Positions 11,282 through 22,752 of a DNA stretch of 64,000 nt are shown here, one piece after another (the stretch's first letter is position 1; every line of letters begins with the position of its first letter). The DNA is from Taiwanofungus camphoratus (Eukaryota; Basidiomycota; Agaricomycetes; Polyporales; Taiwanofungaceae). A program made the translations under genes and the position numbers. Under the pieces are notes generated by a model, which saw nothing but the letters and a program-made list of their open reading frames with translations, ran no database searches and had not been told where the DNA came from. The stretch spans positions 868,001 to 932,000 of the forward strand of contig CP021227.1 of NCBI GenBank assembly GCA_003999685.1. Reading direction: 5' to 3'.

Positions 11282-11975
11282 TTAACTCAACTTCGCGTCT
11301 CTCGGACAGAACACTCACGACACGGCACGACTTCTACACAATGTCTCGCATCATCATAGCGCCCTGCGATACGTAAAATGGAATCTACCCATCGCATCCT
11401 CTGTACATCATGCCCGATACTCTTGAGATTCGAACGGTTAATGGCGTGTTGCAGTCACTATACTCTGGTCACCTTCCGCTTCCTGTGGATATATTGTATT
11501 TATAATCGTCACCTTTTATGTTGCCATTGATAATCCGTCCTCGCCCTCTTGCATCGTCGTCTCAAGGACGAGTCTGGTTCACTATCTACCCTATCCTCTT
11601 TGTATGCATATTGCGCAGATCTACGTTTTCTATACCTCTGCCGGTTGTCTGTCATCTCGCTTTGTTCATCATAGCATACGCATCTCCTTGGACTTCAGGC
11701 AAATGTGTACCATGGCCAGTGCATGCATAGTCGTACCTGCTATCCACAGTTATCGTATAAGTTTCGGAATACAAACCTTTTTCTCTGACATTTGCTGTAT
11801 GACTGTGAGGGTCTTGTATCCTGATCTGGCCCACGTGATGTGTCCCATTGCGCCTCGGTCTCATTTGACGTTTGGCACCAACGTACAACTCGGTCGCCAT
11901 CCGTTGGTCGCCCATTGAACGTCTGCGCATCATCAGTCAAATTTATAACTCTAGACAACCTTCTTCTCGACAATT
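11282..11975. other. Intergenic, KEN-box gene to PAQR gene
   Basis: About 690 bases. Only short overlapping frames on both strands, none with a family signature. Presumably the 3' UTR of the left gene and the promoter of the right one. Confidence 0.55.
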
Positions 11976-13550
11976 ATGTCCCTTCGTTCGGGACAGAACT
12001 CAAAGGGGGTGACCAATGTAAGGCTACCGTTGCCTTTTGAGAGCAGTAATTTATGTTGTCCAGAACGTCGATATCCATGTCTTAACAGGCGCCAAGTCGC
12101 CGAAACCTTCGCAGCCGTCTATTGGTCGTCTGACACTGACTTGGTTAGAGATACAGGAGTGGCAGAGGGATAATGAGTACATCTTGACAGGTTATAGAAG
12201 GTGAGTATTTGTGTCAGAGCGAGAGATCATTATGGTCGTCTCCATCTCAGATGCTGTCTCCCCTCGGTCTCGCTCGGGTATTCTCGAGAACTATTTTCAT
12301 TGATGTGCAAAACGTTCCTGACCAATGAGTGCGCTTTTGTATATTTAGAGCCCAATATAGCTGGCGCGGGTGTGCCTACTCGATATTTGGATGTATGTGA
12401 GAGCTTCACCTATTGCCTATCGTCCCACTATCTCCAGGACGGTGGCTGATTGGTGACTTTTCATTCCGCTGGGGCCCGCCACCATCTTTATTTGTACTTG
12501 CACAGATCTGCATAACGAGACGGGTATGCAATTCTGTATGTGATTACTGCATTGGGACTTAATGCTTTCCTCTAGTTAATATCCAGAGCCATCTCTACGG
12601 AGCGGTCTTGTTCCTCGTTCTACTCAGTACTTTCCCTCAAGTGTATTTTCGAAATTACGAGTCGGTGACTTGGGTGGACTTTGCCGTTTTTGCTATCTCC
12701 CTCTCTGCGGCAGTGTTCTGCTTGCTCTCGAGCGCATTCTATCACGCGTTCCAAGCCCACTCAAGAGAGGTATTTCCGAAAAATTTTCATTGCACCCCAG
12801 TTTATACATATCTTCTGGACCCACTTCCAGGTTGCGCTTCGGTGTAATGCTCTTGATTACGCTGGAATAGTCGGTAAGTAATTACCTCTATTGGTTGATC
12901 CTATGGGTTGAACTGACGACTGAAATGGCAGTCCTGATTGTGGGATCATTCTTCCCTTGCATCTATTACGAGTTTTTCTGCGACATGCACTTCCAGATAC
13001 TTTATCTCTCGCTTATCGTTGTCGTTGGCATAGGTGAGAGGGTCACCGACATACATATTAGTCAGGGACCTGACTGATTATTCAGGTGCTGCGTGCATCG
13101 TACTCAATCCCGAGTACACCAAGCCATCTCACCGAGGCGCGCGTACTTTGGTGTTCACAGCGTTGGGACTGAGTGCAGTCTTCCCTGTCACGCACGGACT
13201 GGTTACACACGGTCTCCGCACACTTTTGACCGAGATGGGCTTCGGATGGCTGTTAGCCTCAGGAGCCCTATACATCGCCGGTGCGCTCCTATAGTACGTC
13301 ATTAATTACTATGCGGCACCAGTGGAGCCGAGAAGAAGGCTAACTGCGGTTCGGACCCCTTCTTCCCCCCACGCGGCCGTACAGCGCCAATCGTATCCCT
13401 GAGCGCTTCTTCCCGGGCACGTTTGACTACTTCTTCGCGTCTCATCAGATTTTCCATGTCTGCGTGGTTTTGGCAGCTCTATCACACTATGCGTGTGTCC
13501 TCACCGCGTTCGACCATTGGCATAGCCGGAGAGGGCAGTGTGTGGCGTAA
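11976..13550 (+). CDS. PAQR/Izh-type (AdipoR/haemolysin III) membrane protein
   Basis: Clear exons: 11976-12017, 12064-12200, one ending 12523, 12576-12769, 12831-12873, 12932-13033, 13086-13293, 13385-13550. Between 12201 and about 12505 one or two exons are not resolved. Before the gap comes the family start (LTWLEIQEWQRDNEYILTGY); after it LHNET-VNIQSHLYGAVLF and the seven-helix core. The metal-binding set is present: SSAFYHAF, LDYAGI, and the last-helix SHQIFH (HxxxH). Yeast homologues (Izh1-4) act in zinc and lipid homeostasis, and animal ones are adiponectin/progesterone receptors with hydrolase-like metal sites. The protein sits in an internal or plasma membrane with seven spans. Every downstream join is in phase and ends at TAA 13548-13550. 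The N-terminal start (MSLRSGQN) is plausible but short. Confidence 0.85.
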
Positions 13551-14744
13551 CTGTACGCAACGTGGCTGGAATCCCTAAAACTGGTAGAAATCCTGTTCCG
13601 TATCGCCCGCTCAGCGTGGGTACGGACTCAAGAAGAACGGCGATCCCGTGATGGTATGCCATTCTAGCACATTACATATACATGGACAGTGCGGTCACTC
13701 GACCACATTTACTGCAAATAGACTATACTAGCACTCCCGTACCTTTGGCCGGGGCAAGTCAACGGCCCAGACACGATTAAAATTTCATTGATTTAATTTC
13801 GAATCTTGAAGTTGTTCTTCAAATGGATATAACTTTGTCGCAGTACATCGTGAGCTATTTCTTGCCTTGATATGGATGTCATCGATGGTGTGGCTGATAC
13901 GGAAGAATCGCAGAGTAGTAATGGTGTACCGAGAGCTCCCCTTCCAAAAGCTCGAGGATGTGTTTCACGGAGGTCATCTATTCTACACCTGCCTTTTTTG
14001 GATAGACGTGAGAGTTTGATGGTCCAAGGTTGGCAGCTCTTGGCCGTTGTTGCCATGTCCCCGCTCAAGTTTTATTCAACAAATGTCAGACATGGTGAAG
14101 GCATGTTATCGGACGTCCACTACTCGACGGGAATGTTTGATTGATTGATTTCACCGCGATTTTATCCCATGTTTAGGCCTTCACTTTGAGCTAGTACTGT
14201 GCGGGTGCGGTCGTATATATTTGGCAGTCACTAATCACCAAGCTTGCGACAATGGAGTGATATCACGTTAGCGTCAGAGAATTTATTCGGAACTAGATAC
14301 TCACAGAACGGAACCGCCCGAGCCATTGTACTGGCACGCACTCCCGGCGGCGCAACAGGACCGCTGGAGCCAATCTTGAGTGTGTAGCAACCATTACGGC
14401 TGATGCATTATGGTCAGAAGAGTACCCGTCGAATGAAGGTCCCGATGGTGATCGAGAATTCATCGGCTTGCTGCTGACAATTCTGCATACTACAGACGAC
14501 GGAGGTGGAGCCTCCGAGAATTCGAAGGGTGAGGTGCATGCGTCAAAGCCGCAATCTCATCCCTTTTTCTGCTTGTTCTCATGCACGAGTACGCAGTCTA
14601 CGGTTCCGGGCTTTCATCCTCGCAAATTTTGCTGATACGTCCTCGGCGAGGGCCATGCGGTCCCGAAACCACGTATCAGTCAGCTAGACAAACTATAAGT
14701 ACGTCTCGGCCTCTGGCCCATGAACAAGTTCTGCACTTCGCTTC
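13551..14744. other. Gene-poor stretch before the P450
   Basis: About 1.2 kb. A possible coding-like piece on the minus strand near 14310-14400 (Gly/Ser/Cys-rich, with a GTGAGT donor) could not be joined to anything. A short ATTGATTGATT run occurs near 14143. No gene called. Confidence 0.45.
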
Positions 14745-16667
14745 ATGTTTCCAATCGGTTTTCAGGCATTCCTTGCGACGTTGTGGTCGGAGCAGACTGC
14801 CACGAGAGTTGGGCTGGCAGTTCCGATTGTTGCTACAATACTCTGGCTTTGGTCATTATTGACTTATCGAGAAGACCGGGAAGATGTCCCCGTAACTCTA
14901 CCACAATGTCCACTCTTCGTCATCTGGCCGTTCTTCAAGTCGCGGTTCGACTTCATCAATGAAGGATTTCAACTCGCTGGGCATTCTGTGTACCAATTCA
15001 GGTTACTTCGTGTCAGGATACTTGATTAAATTGCTAAACCTCATCGAGCTAATACTCGCTTCAATAGAACACAGTAATCGTGATGTCTGGAGAACCAGCG
15101 AGACGAGATTTCTTCCTATCAAAAAGTCTCGACCTCAATGCAGGGTTCAAGGTCCTCTCCGGAGCTGTCTGTTTTGCATCTCCTCCGGAATGACAGTGAG
15201 GGCTGACCTTATGATTCCTCATAGATCCCCATGTTACCTGGCATAACTTCAGACCTGGACAATCGTCGCATCTCTCTGATTCACAAGCGCTTGGCGACCA
15301 TCCAAAGCAGCGGTCGGTTATCGCTATGTAAGGGCTGATTCGCTTATCCCGTACTACTTACATTGCACATTCGACGCCAGTAATTCACAAGATCTTAGAA
15401 GACTCACGACAAATCCTGGAATCCTGGGGTACATCGGGCATCTTCGACCCCTTCGAGCGAATGTCTCTAGTATGCCCCCCTGTTCGCTACCGCCACTCGT
15501 TAGCTGATTGTGTCAAATCCACGTTCATGCAGGTGACGTTCCAGACAACCGTGCGAAGCCTTGCCTCTGTCGAGATCGCGGAGGACGCTGCGATCGTGTC
15601 GCGCCTCAAAGGGCTGTACGACACCCTCGATGCGGCGACAACTCCAACAAATGTTTTGCTCCCGTGGTGTCCAACCCCCAGTGCGGTCAAACGGCTATTG
15701 ACCACAAAAAAGATATACGACATTGTCAATGGCGCCATTGATGCAAGGACGCAGAGTGGCTGCGCGAGAGACGACACTCTGCAACTGCTTTTGGACAATG
15801 AAGATGATAGGCTAGTTATCATTGGGGTAATTGGAATACTGTTTAGCATGGCTCCCTTCGCTGAATTGTCTGTAGTTCATCATGGGTCTTCTTGTGGCTG
15901 GCGCTCGATCTACGGGAACAACAGGTAAGTGTGGAATAAAGATGTCGCTTTCCACTTACTGATCGACGCTTCCTCTGATGCAGTGTCGTGGCTGATTACT
16001 TTCCTGGGAGGACATTCGGATTGGAAGATGAAGGCCGCCACAGAAGTTCGACAACTCGTGCTCCAGCATTCCCAAAGTCACTCCTCGCCCCCTTACGAGC
16101 CTTCCCCGCTATCATCCTTGAGCGGTTTACTGTCCTCGGTCCCGCTCGAAGCGTGGGAGAGCCGGACGCCCATCCTGGATTCTGTGATCCGCGAGACACT
16201 TCGCATCGCTCAGCCACACACCGCGATGCGGATGAACGTTGGACCAGAGATGCGCCTCGCGGGGAAGGCCATCCCTCCGGGCGCGTTCGTCATGTACCCG
16301 TTTAGCGATGTCCATCTAAGTCCGGAGCTGTACCCCGACCCGTGGAAATTCGATCCTTCACGGCTGGAAAGCAAGATGCCGTTCTCGTATGTAGGCTGGG
16401 GTGGAGGCGGGTCTTCCGTACATGTAAAGTGGAAAGTCGCTAACGTCTTGTACTCCCAAAGGAAAGACAACGTGCCTCGGGCAACGGCTAGCCAAATTAG
16501 AGCTGAAGCTCATCACTGCGCTGTTCGTGCTTGGTCTTGACTTTCGCGTGGTGGACCGGGATGGCCGACCCCTTGATGCGTTGCCACGACCAAATTGGAA
16601 TGAGACTCTGTCATGTAGGCCCCCAAAAGATTCTTGCTATCTGCAGTTTGAGTGCACGCAGTACTAG
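14745..16667 (+). CDS. Cytochrome P450 monooxygenase
   Basis: Eight exons: 14745-15011, 15068-15166, 15225-15327, 15381-15469, 15533-15826, 15876-15924, 15984-16406, 16462-16667, giving 509 aa, the usual length. A membrane anchor lies at about residues 20-42 (VGLAVPIVATILWLWSLL), then YQFRLLRNTVIVMSG. The I-helix is FIMGLLVAGARSTGTTVSW, the K-helix is ILDSVIRETLRI with the ExxR pair, then FDPSRL in the PERF position, and the haem loop WGGGKTTCLGQRLAKLE with the thiolate Cys. The acid-Thr pair of the standard I-helix is replaced by Arg-Ser, as in some P450 families that do not use the classical proton relay. The last intron (16407-16461) fits only with a GC donor. The substrate is unknown; the enzyme should be ER-bound with a reductase partner. 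No biosynthetic cluster neighbours are present. Confidence 0.88.
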
Positions 16668-16891
16668 TTTCCTGCACCTTTTATTCGTCGACCGTAGGTG
16701 GTATTCCATGTAGTGTAGCCGGGGAGCCATATTATACCCTTGAGGCTCAGGAAAGACAGGCCACAAAATATGTCCAGAGTGAAATGCATTTGAAGATATT
16801 GGTGATATGAACATACATGTACGATGCAGTTCCGCCATGGACTAATGGATGACAACGGCATCTACGACATGTCTTCTCGTCGCACGAATGC

Positions 16892-17494
16892 TCATGTCAA
16901 CGTCAAGCGGTCGTTCTTGCTCGTTGGACGTGGATTCAACTTCTCCAGCTCATTCTTCAATCGCCTCTCTTCCTCCCTATTCTGCCGAATCCACTCTTCT
17001 CTCTTCCTCCGCTCCCTCTCTGCCAATCTCACCCTCCTCTCTCTTGTGGGCTCCCATTTACTCTTCAGGATCCTGCGCACAGCCTCGGGGCTGACCCTGA
17101 ACTTCTCCGCAAGCACTGGGGTGGTAAATATGTCGGGATGCGAAGCGTGCATTGAGCGCAAGCCGTCCATGGCCTCACGCGACAGTTTGCGTGGGGGCGA
17201 CCAGCCTTCTGGAAAGGCCTTCTTCAGGGTATCGCGATACGTAACGAATTCGCGTGGTGTGGGTATTTTGGAAGGTTTGTGACGGATTGGAGATGGCCTG
17301 GCGTACACTTGTTGTTCCTCCGCATCGTCCTCGGCGCTGAGTTGCTCGTGCTCATCCTGGATGAGCGACTGGGGTGCCGGGTGACTGCCCGTGCGCCAGT
17401 TCCGGCGGGCCAGACCAGAAATAGTTGAATATAAGTTGATGAATGTGAATGCAGCTGGTGCCTTTGTTATGGGTACGCGAGCTGCAAACAACAT
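16892..17494 (-). CDS. RRG9: Rrg9/neugrin family, mitochondrial
   Basis: Single exon, 200 aa from ATG 17494. The frame is open to 17569 with an earlier Met, but the 17494 start gives a typical mitochondrial presequence (MLFAARVPITKAPAAFTF). The diagnostic block is FPEGWSPPRKLSREAMDGLR followed by PDIFTTPVLAEKFRVSPEA and VRRILKSKW, a helix-turn-helix-like signature of required-for-respiratory-growth protein 9 and neugrin. A highly charged coiled-coil tail (RERRVRLAERERRKREEW) follows, ending TLT. Yeast Rrg9 is needed to keep mitochondrial DNA, and human neugrin acts in 16S mitoribosome assembly. Convergent with the P450 and divergent from coactosin. Confidence 0.88.
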   Translation of the reverse strand: MLFAARVPITKAPAAFTFINLYSTISGLARRNWRTGSHPAPQSLIQDEHEQLSAEDDAEEQQVYARPSPIRHKPSKIPTPREFVTYRDTLKKAFPEGWSPPRKLSREAMDGLRSMHASHPDIFTTPVLAEKFRVSPEAVRRILKSKWEPTRERRVRLAERERRKREEWIRQNREEERRLKNELEKLNPRPTSKNDRLTLT

Positions 17495-17920
17495 GATGGT
17501 AGTCAATCTTTTGCGAGATACAAATTTTGTCTCCCAAAGCAAATTTGGAGTCCAGCGAATGTCCAGCATACAGATACCTAATCAGGTAATCGAAATGTCC
17601 GCTCAAACCGTTATGTGTACGGCCTTATTTTCTGGATATTTTGCAAGCATGAGGCCTTGAGGGGCTTAGCTTTTCGAGTTGGTGACTATGGCCTACATAT
17701 ATTGTTATATCAGTTTGCGTGCTACTCAATATTGGCACTTGAATTAATTCTACTGCGCCTGAGATTTCTGGATTCTGATTGGCTAGAGATCCTCGCGATC
17801 GAACTGATAAACGCGTCTGAAGAGACAGCACATCTTCAGAAACAGTTCACAAGTGCTTGCTTTAATTTTACGCCTGCGTTCTTGCCTGCTCTGAGGCCCT
17901 TCTACAATCGTTTCGCTCAC
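17495..17920. promoter_or_regulatory. Bidirectional promoter, RRG9/coactosin
   Basis: 426 bases between divergent starts at 17494 and 17921. Promoter role inferred from position. Pyrimidine-rich before 17921. No specific site identified. Confidence 0.4.
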
Positions 17921-18621
17921 ATGGCTGACCTCTCGGACCCGAAGATCGACCAAGGTGGGCGATCATCCAATCCTGAACATACTGCCTCCGTCTCGTGACA
18001 CCGGGTGTATTTCATAGCGTACCAGGACGTGCGCTCAGACAAGACGGAGACAAACTGGTTGCTCTTGGACTACGAGGTTTGGCCAAAGTTCAATTTGTCT
18101 CTTGGATCAACTGAAATCGGGATGTTGTTCACTCGGCGTGCCCGCACGCTCTAGTCCGACCGTTCTGACAAGCTGCAACTGACGGCGAGCGGGAATGGGG
18201 GTCTGACTGAGCTGCGCGAACACTTGGACGACTCGAAGGCGTCGTACGCGTACGCTCGTGTCCAATACGCGAACGATAAAGAGTCCAAGAGGGAAAAGTT
18301 CATATTCATCGGATGGATCGGGCCCGAGTGCAAGGTTATGCGCAAGGCGAAGGTGTGACCGCTGCCACAGCTCTTAACATGTCCGCCTACCGCTCTTTGT
18401 CCTCCCTTGTAGGTTTCCGTCCACGCGGCGGACGTGAAGTCAGTGTTGCGTGTGTATTCCATCGAGGTACCCGCGCGAGAGAAGGATGACCTCAAGGAGG
18501 ATCCAATCATCATTCGATTGCGGAAGGTGCGTATGACTAAATCAGCCTATTGCGACTTCATGCACAGGCCAACACATTGTATTCCCCACAGGCTGGTGGT
18601 GCTAGTTATGATGGTGTTTAA
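17921..18621 (+). CDS. Coactosin-like ADF-H actin-binding protein
   Basis: Five exons: 17921-17954, 18018-18076, 18155-18352, 18413-18526, 18592-18621, giving 144 aa. One actin-depolymerising-factor homology domain spans nearly the whole protein: MADLSDPKI start, YQDVRSDKTETNWLLLDYE, SDRSDKLQLTASGNGGLTEL, DSKASYAYARVQYANDKES, FIFIGWIGPECKVMRKAKVS, and AADVKSVLRVYSIEVPAREK, ending AGGASYDGV. Coactosins bind F-actin along the filament and oppose capping without severing. All joins are in phase. AIP1, another actin regulator, lies 4 kb away on the other strand. Confidence 0.93.
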
Positions 18622-18882
18622 CTTGGGTCTCGCTTTCTTCTTGAGGTATCCTGCATAGTAATGGTCGTTTTCTTGCATCGCCACTCTCACCATCTCAACA
18701 ATACTACAATTAAGACTTGCTCTATGAGAACATGACCATGCGACTGTGATCACACAGGAACTGGCCATCTTTGAGATAGCCGTCGTCGGTGAATCTGGAG
18801 TCGATTCAGATCTTGCTATACATTTTTCAATACACGTATTTCTGTGATGATATCCAACATCATCATGTCTCAGATCATGGAA

Positions 18883-19761
18883 TCAAGCTCTCTTGGGAGC
18901 GAAACTCTGCAGATTTTGAATCCCCTCTTCTTCCAGCCTCATTCCCATCCACTCCGACATAGCCTTCGCTCCCAACGTCTTCTCATAGAAATCAATTGAT
19001 GGCTGGTTCCACTATCGACACGGATTCAATAATACAGGCGAACAATGAGGTACCAACATATATTGACCTTTAGGACCGACCAATCCATACGGCCACATTC
19101 CTAACAAAAACGCGTCAGCTTTAACACTTGAAGCTTGAATGAGATGGGAAATAGTTACCTTCTCTTGTGCGATTTTGCCGAGTTCGGCGAAAAAGGCCTT
19201 TCCCACACCCTTACCTCTGTACTCCGAGTCAACATATAGGTCCTCCAACTTACGACACGGTGTTCAAAATACGTGATCAACACCTCGGAATTGACAACGG
19301 TCGTACGCACATATAATCCAGGCTTTCCTGTCCAAGTGGAGTAGTTGAAGAAGTACATGGCCATGCCGATTGGCTTGCCAGGAGCCGAGGAGGGCCCAGC
19401 AAATGCGAGCAGTGTATGCGCGTAAGGTGTCTCGAATAGGTTCCTGCGCAACTAGAACGCTATATTCAGTAAGAGCACGAGATCAAAGCACGTTGTACTG
19501 ACGAGTTCTGGGGTAGCCTTAGCAGATTCTGGTGCCTTTTCGTAAGTTGCCTGAGCCACATTTCAAAAGTAAGATGTAGAACCGTGCAAATTGGGCACTC
19601 CAATATCCCCGGCTTACCAGGTCCAGGATCAACTGACGGATAATGTCCTGACTGAAAGTTGAACGTGCTTTCGCTATCGTGATTTTGAGTCAAGTGAGAT
19701 ATCGTACCACATCCTCGACACGGGCTTCACGTATGAAAAATTCGAACTCGGACGTCGACAT
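18883..19761 (-). CDS. GNAT N-acetyltransferase, SSAT-like (copy A, intact)
   Basis: Seven exons on the minus strand: 19761-19708, 19647-19618, 19550-19503, 19451-19311, 19248-19159, 19100-19068, 19011-18883, all phase 0, giving 174 aa. The GNAT fold is clear: FFIREARVED start, HTLLAFAGPSSAPGKPIGMA, a beta-4 with LYLEDLYVDSEYRGKGVGK (the acetyl-CoA loop RGKGVG), then MDWSVLKWNQPSIDFYEKTL and a short C-terminal tail. This order and length match diamine/thialysine acetyltransferases of the spermidine N1-acetyltransferase type; the substrate is not proven. It is followed 589 bases upstream by a second copy with the same intron positions (20351-21192). Confidence 0.88.
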
Positions 19762-20350
19762 GATAGGTGGCACACTGTCAAGAGATCGAAGAGATCGCTA
19801 CGAAAAGTGGCCTATATATGTGCAGCGAGCGAGTCACGTATGCCTCCGCGGGGTCTGCAAAGGCCTTGACGATTTTTAGGCGCTCTCTGAGGCCCTGGGT
19901 TCACGTCGGGGTAGTTGAACGTTGACCATCGATATTTTTGTGGGTGGCCAATAATGGCAGCGCGTGGCTCTTTGAAGTAAGTGCGGTATTGGACTTAAGA
20001 ACTTGAACGTTAACTGAACCCTAGAGTCTGCATTAAAGTACACCTAGGCCTTATAGCTCTAAACAAGCTTGGACGTGCTTGCCTTTTGACAGATCTCAGA
20101 GGCAAGTGTGTAGATATTCTGCTCGAACCTCCGCAGGGTCCGGATATCCATATCTGACGCATTGGCCTTGGGGAAAGATAACTACGCTTGAAACCTGAGA
20201 GGGGTGCTATATACACTCCGTAAACATCAAAGGCTCCTAACTATCCGGTATCGTCTTAAGACACAAGAATATTGCCTAGGCTGACAGATCCGTCTCGGTC
20301 CCCGCCTTAGCGAGATCCCGCAATTTAATCCCCTTCTCTTCTAGCCTCAT
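19762..20350. other. Spacer between the two GNAT copies
   Basis: 589 bases holding the likely promoter of copy A and the former 3' end of copy B. Coding homology to copy A's C-terminus continues past the stop of copy B at 20351 into about 20280. No ORF of its own. Confidence 0.5.
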
Positions 20351-21192
20351 TCACATTGAATCCGGCATGGGCCTCGTTCCTAGCGTCCTCTGATAGAAAT
20401 CTATGGCTGGCTGATTCCACTACTTGTACAAGTTTGAGATATACATGAGCATTGAACACCGAGGAGAACAAGCACTGACCTTCATGACGGACCAATCCAT
20501 GCAGCCATATTCCTGGTACAAAGGGAAACTTTAGTCCCTATTGTCGTTGTAATGAGTACGACGTGAAACAGGGCCTGCCGTCGCTTCTGCAATTTTACCC
20601 ATCTCTGTGAAGAATGCCTTTCCTCCATTACCTCTGCATTCGGCATCAACGTACAGATCTACCATCTTGCGATGCGATCAAATGAACCGCAAGTGTGCTT
20701 CGTATAGCACGACAGCTTAGATATCGACACGCAGCGCACATATAATCCTAGTTTTCCGGTCCACATTGAGTAATTGAAGATATACGTAGTCATGCCGATT
20801 GCCTTGCCAGGATTGGACCGACTCCCGGCGAAAGCCAACAGAGTATGTGCGTAGGGAGTCTCAAAGAGATTCTTGCGCAACTATAATGCACAAACGCAGA
20901 AGTGGAAGAAAAGATGGAATGAAGAGACACCCTACTGACGAGGTCGGGAGTAGCCTTGGCAAATTCTGACGCCCTCTCAAAAGCTGCCTTATGTAAATTG
21001 AAGACAAAAACACCGACTTCAGATTCGCGCGCATCGGCCAGAAAAGTAGTGTCAGTGAACTACCAGATCGAGAATCAACTGCTGAACAGTATCCTGGCAA
21101 TATGGTTAATACAAGTCTGAAATGGACGCTAGAAAACGTCGCACCACGTCCTCAACCCGCGCTTCGCGTATGAAGTATGAAAAGTCAAACAT
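20351..21192 (-). pseudogene. GNAT N-acetyltransferase copy B, truncated
   Basis: Tandem duplicate of the gene at 18883-19761 with the same seven-exon layout: 21192-21145, 21093-21064, 20987-20940, 20880-20740, 20665-20579, 20512-20480, 20419-20351. Three defects relative to copy A are visible. The acetyl-CoA loop reads RGNGGK, one residue shorter than RGKGVGK. The donor after exon 5 is GC (ACG/GCAGGC), not GT. A TGA at 20351-20353 stops the frame where copy A has Gly, cutting about 25 residues although the following MRLEEKGI is still recognisable. As modelled it gives 151 aa. It is probably a young pseudogene or one with altered function. Residue identity to copy A is high in exons 4 and 5. 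Confidence 0.8.
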
Positions 21193-21584
21193 AGCAAACG
21201 CAAAGAATTAACGGATGATTACAGCAGCGACTTTACTTATATTCAGGATAGACCGCACGAGCTCGGGCAGCCTTCCTGAGAAGTCAACGTCGTACAGGTC
21301 TATGAGTCCACGCACAACATTGATAGCTCCGTTGCTTGACCATATACAGACGTAACAGCCGATCTGTATTGAGTATGATAATCAATGGAGGCGATTAAAT
21401 TGTTACATGAACAGCTTTCTATACTTAATACGTATGGGCGGCTAATACATTGGATATCGCGTGGCATTTCATGAGACATTTGTATGCACTTGTTAGGCGT
21501 GAACCTTATTCTCTTCACGACGTTCAAGTCCGTCTCCAAAATTCTACTGTCCAGTCGTTGACCCGATTCACGACCTTCAGCACC
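21193..21584. promoter_or_regulatory. Bidirectional promoter, GNAT-B / beta-NAC
   Basis: 392 bases between divergent starts at 21192 and 21585. No motif singled out. Confidence 0.4.
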
Positions 21585-22292
21585 ATGGACCCCGCAAAAT
21601 TGGCAAAGTTGCAGGCGCAGGCCGCAACGAACAGGATCGGTGGGTTTCGTTGTGGAGAAAACCGACTGAATATGACACAACTAACGCGTCTTATTCCTGA
21701 CTGTCTCCAGGCGGAAAGGGGACCATGCGCCGCAAAATCGTGCGGAAGGCCAAGCCGTCAACGGCGCAGGATGATAAAAAGTTCCACGGTGCGCTCAAAA
21801 AGCTGAACGTGCAGCCCATCCCCGGTGTGGAGGAGGTGAATATGTTTAGGGAGGATGGCAATGTGTTGCATTTCACCGCACCGAAGGGTACGTTTTCGTC
21901 ACCTTTTTTTCAATGTATGAACCAGGACCCCCAAGCGATCTTCTCTTCTTCCTCGTTTACGTGTCCGGCGCTAACGCCGATGTGCTTTCCTGCAAATCGA
22001 TCTTACAGTGCACGCGGCTGTCAGCGCCAACACATTCGCGGTATTCGGTACTGGCCGCGTGAAGGAGCTCACGGAGCTTGTTCCGGGCATCCTCAACCAG
22101 CTCGGTCCTGATTCGCTCGCTTCGCTGCGCAAGCTTGCGGAGTCATATCAGGCGATTCAGCAAAACCAGCAACGACCACCAAACACTGGTACCGTAGAGG
22201 AGGATGATGACGACGTGCCGGATCTGGTGGAGAACTTTGACGCGGTGGAGGACAAGCCAGCGGAAAAGAGCAACCTGGAGGAGCTGAACTGA
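21585..22292 (+). CDS. EGD1: Nascent polypeptide-associated complex beta subunit
   Basis: Three exons, 21585-21639, 21711-21887 and 22009-22292, giving 171 aa. Start [20 protein letters not shown], then the ribosome-binding basic motif [12 protein letters not shown], the NAC domain ([60 protein letters not shown]) and an acidic C-terminus. Known role: with alpha-NAC it sits at the ribosome exit tunnel and shields nascent chains, tuning SRP targeting. Both introns join in phase 1 (G/GC and G/TG). The coding part has strong codon bias toward C/G-ending codons, as expected of an abundant protein. Confidence 0.95.
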
Positions 22293-22752
22293 AGGATGGG
22301 ACGAATGGAGGCTGCGATATAGCAGCTGGGAAGGTAGTGTTTTGTGAGACTGCAGCTGTGGTCGGCAGGAGCTCATGTGTCTGGAAGTCGTTGGGAAGCT
22401 TCGATTTCTTTTTTCTCTGTCGCGTCGTCTTCAAGATGTGTCTGTTCGCGTGCTTTGCGCCTTCGCTCGTTTCATCGTCTCATCGGCTTGATCAGTCACT
22501 GTCATCTATATGTCTCTGTAGTCCGCATACGATTCTCAATGACTGCATTGTATACTGACCACATTCAGTCTGATCGAGGTCGAGACCAAGGATCGATTGA
22601 GTCATGAAGACACGCGCAAGGTCTTCGGAAGCTACTTGACTTACACCTTGATTTCATTGAATACCTCATCTCTTATAACAGTACATTATCCGTATGATAG
22701 TGACTTCCAGGTACACATCTCAACCAAGCTCACAAAATGGAATGACCCTCAT
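22293..22752. other. Convergent intergenic region, beta-NAC/AIP1
   Basis: 460 bases between two 3' ends. T-rich with no ORF of interest. Holds both polyadenylation regions by position. Confidence 0.55.

Noticed and set aside
12201-12217. A 17-base intron that would give GYRR-ARDHYGRL in the PAQR gene
   Set aside because: Far below the shortest plausible spliceosomal intron.
13793-14068. Minus-strand ORF upstream of the P450
   Set aside because: No family features, no splice continuity.
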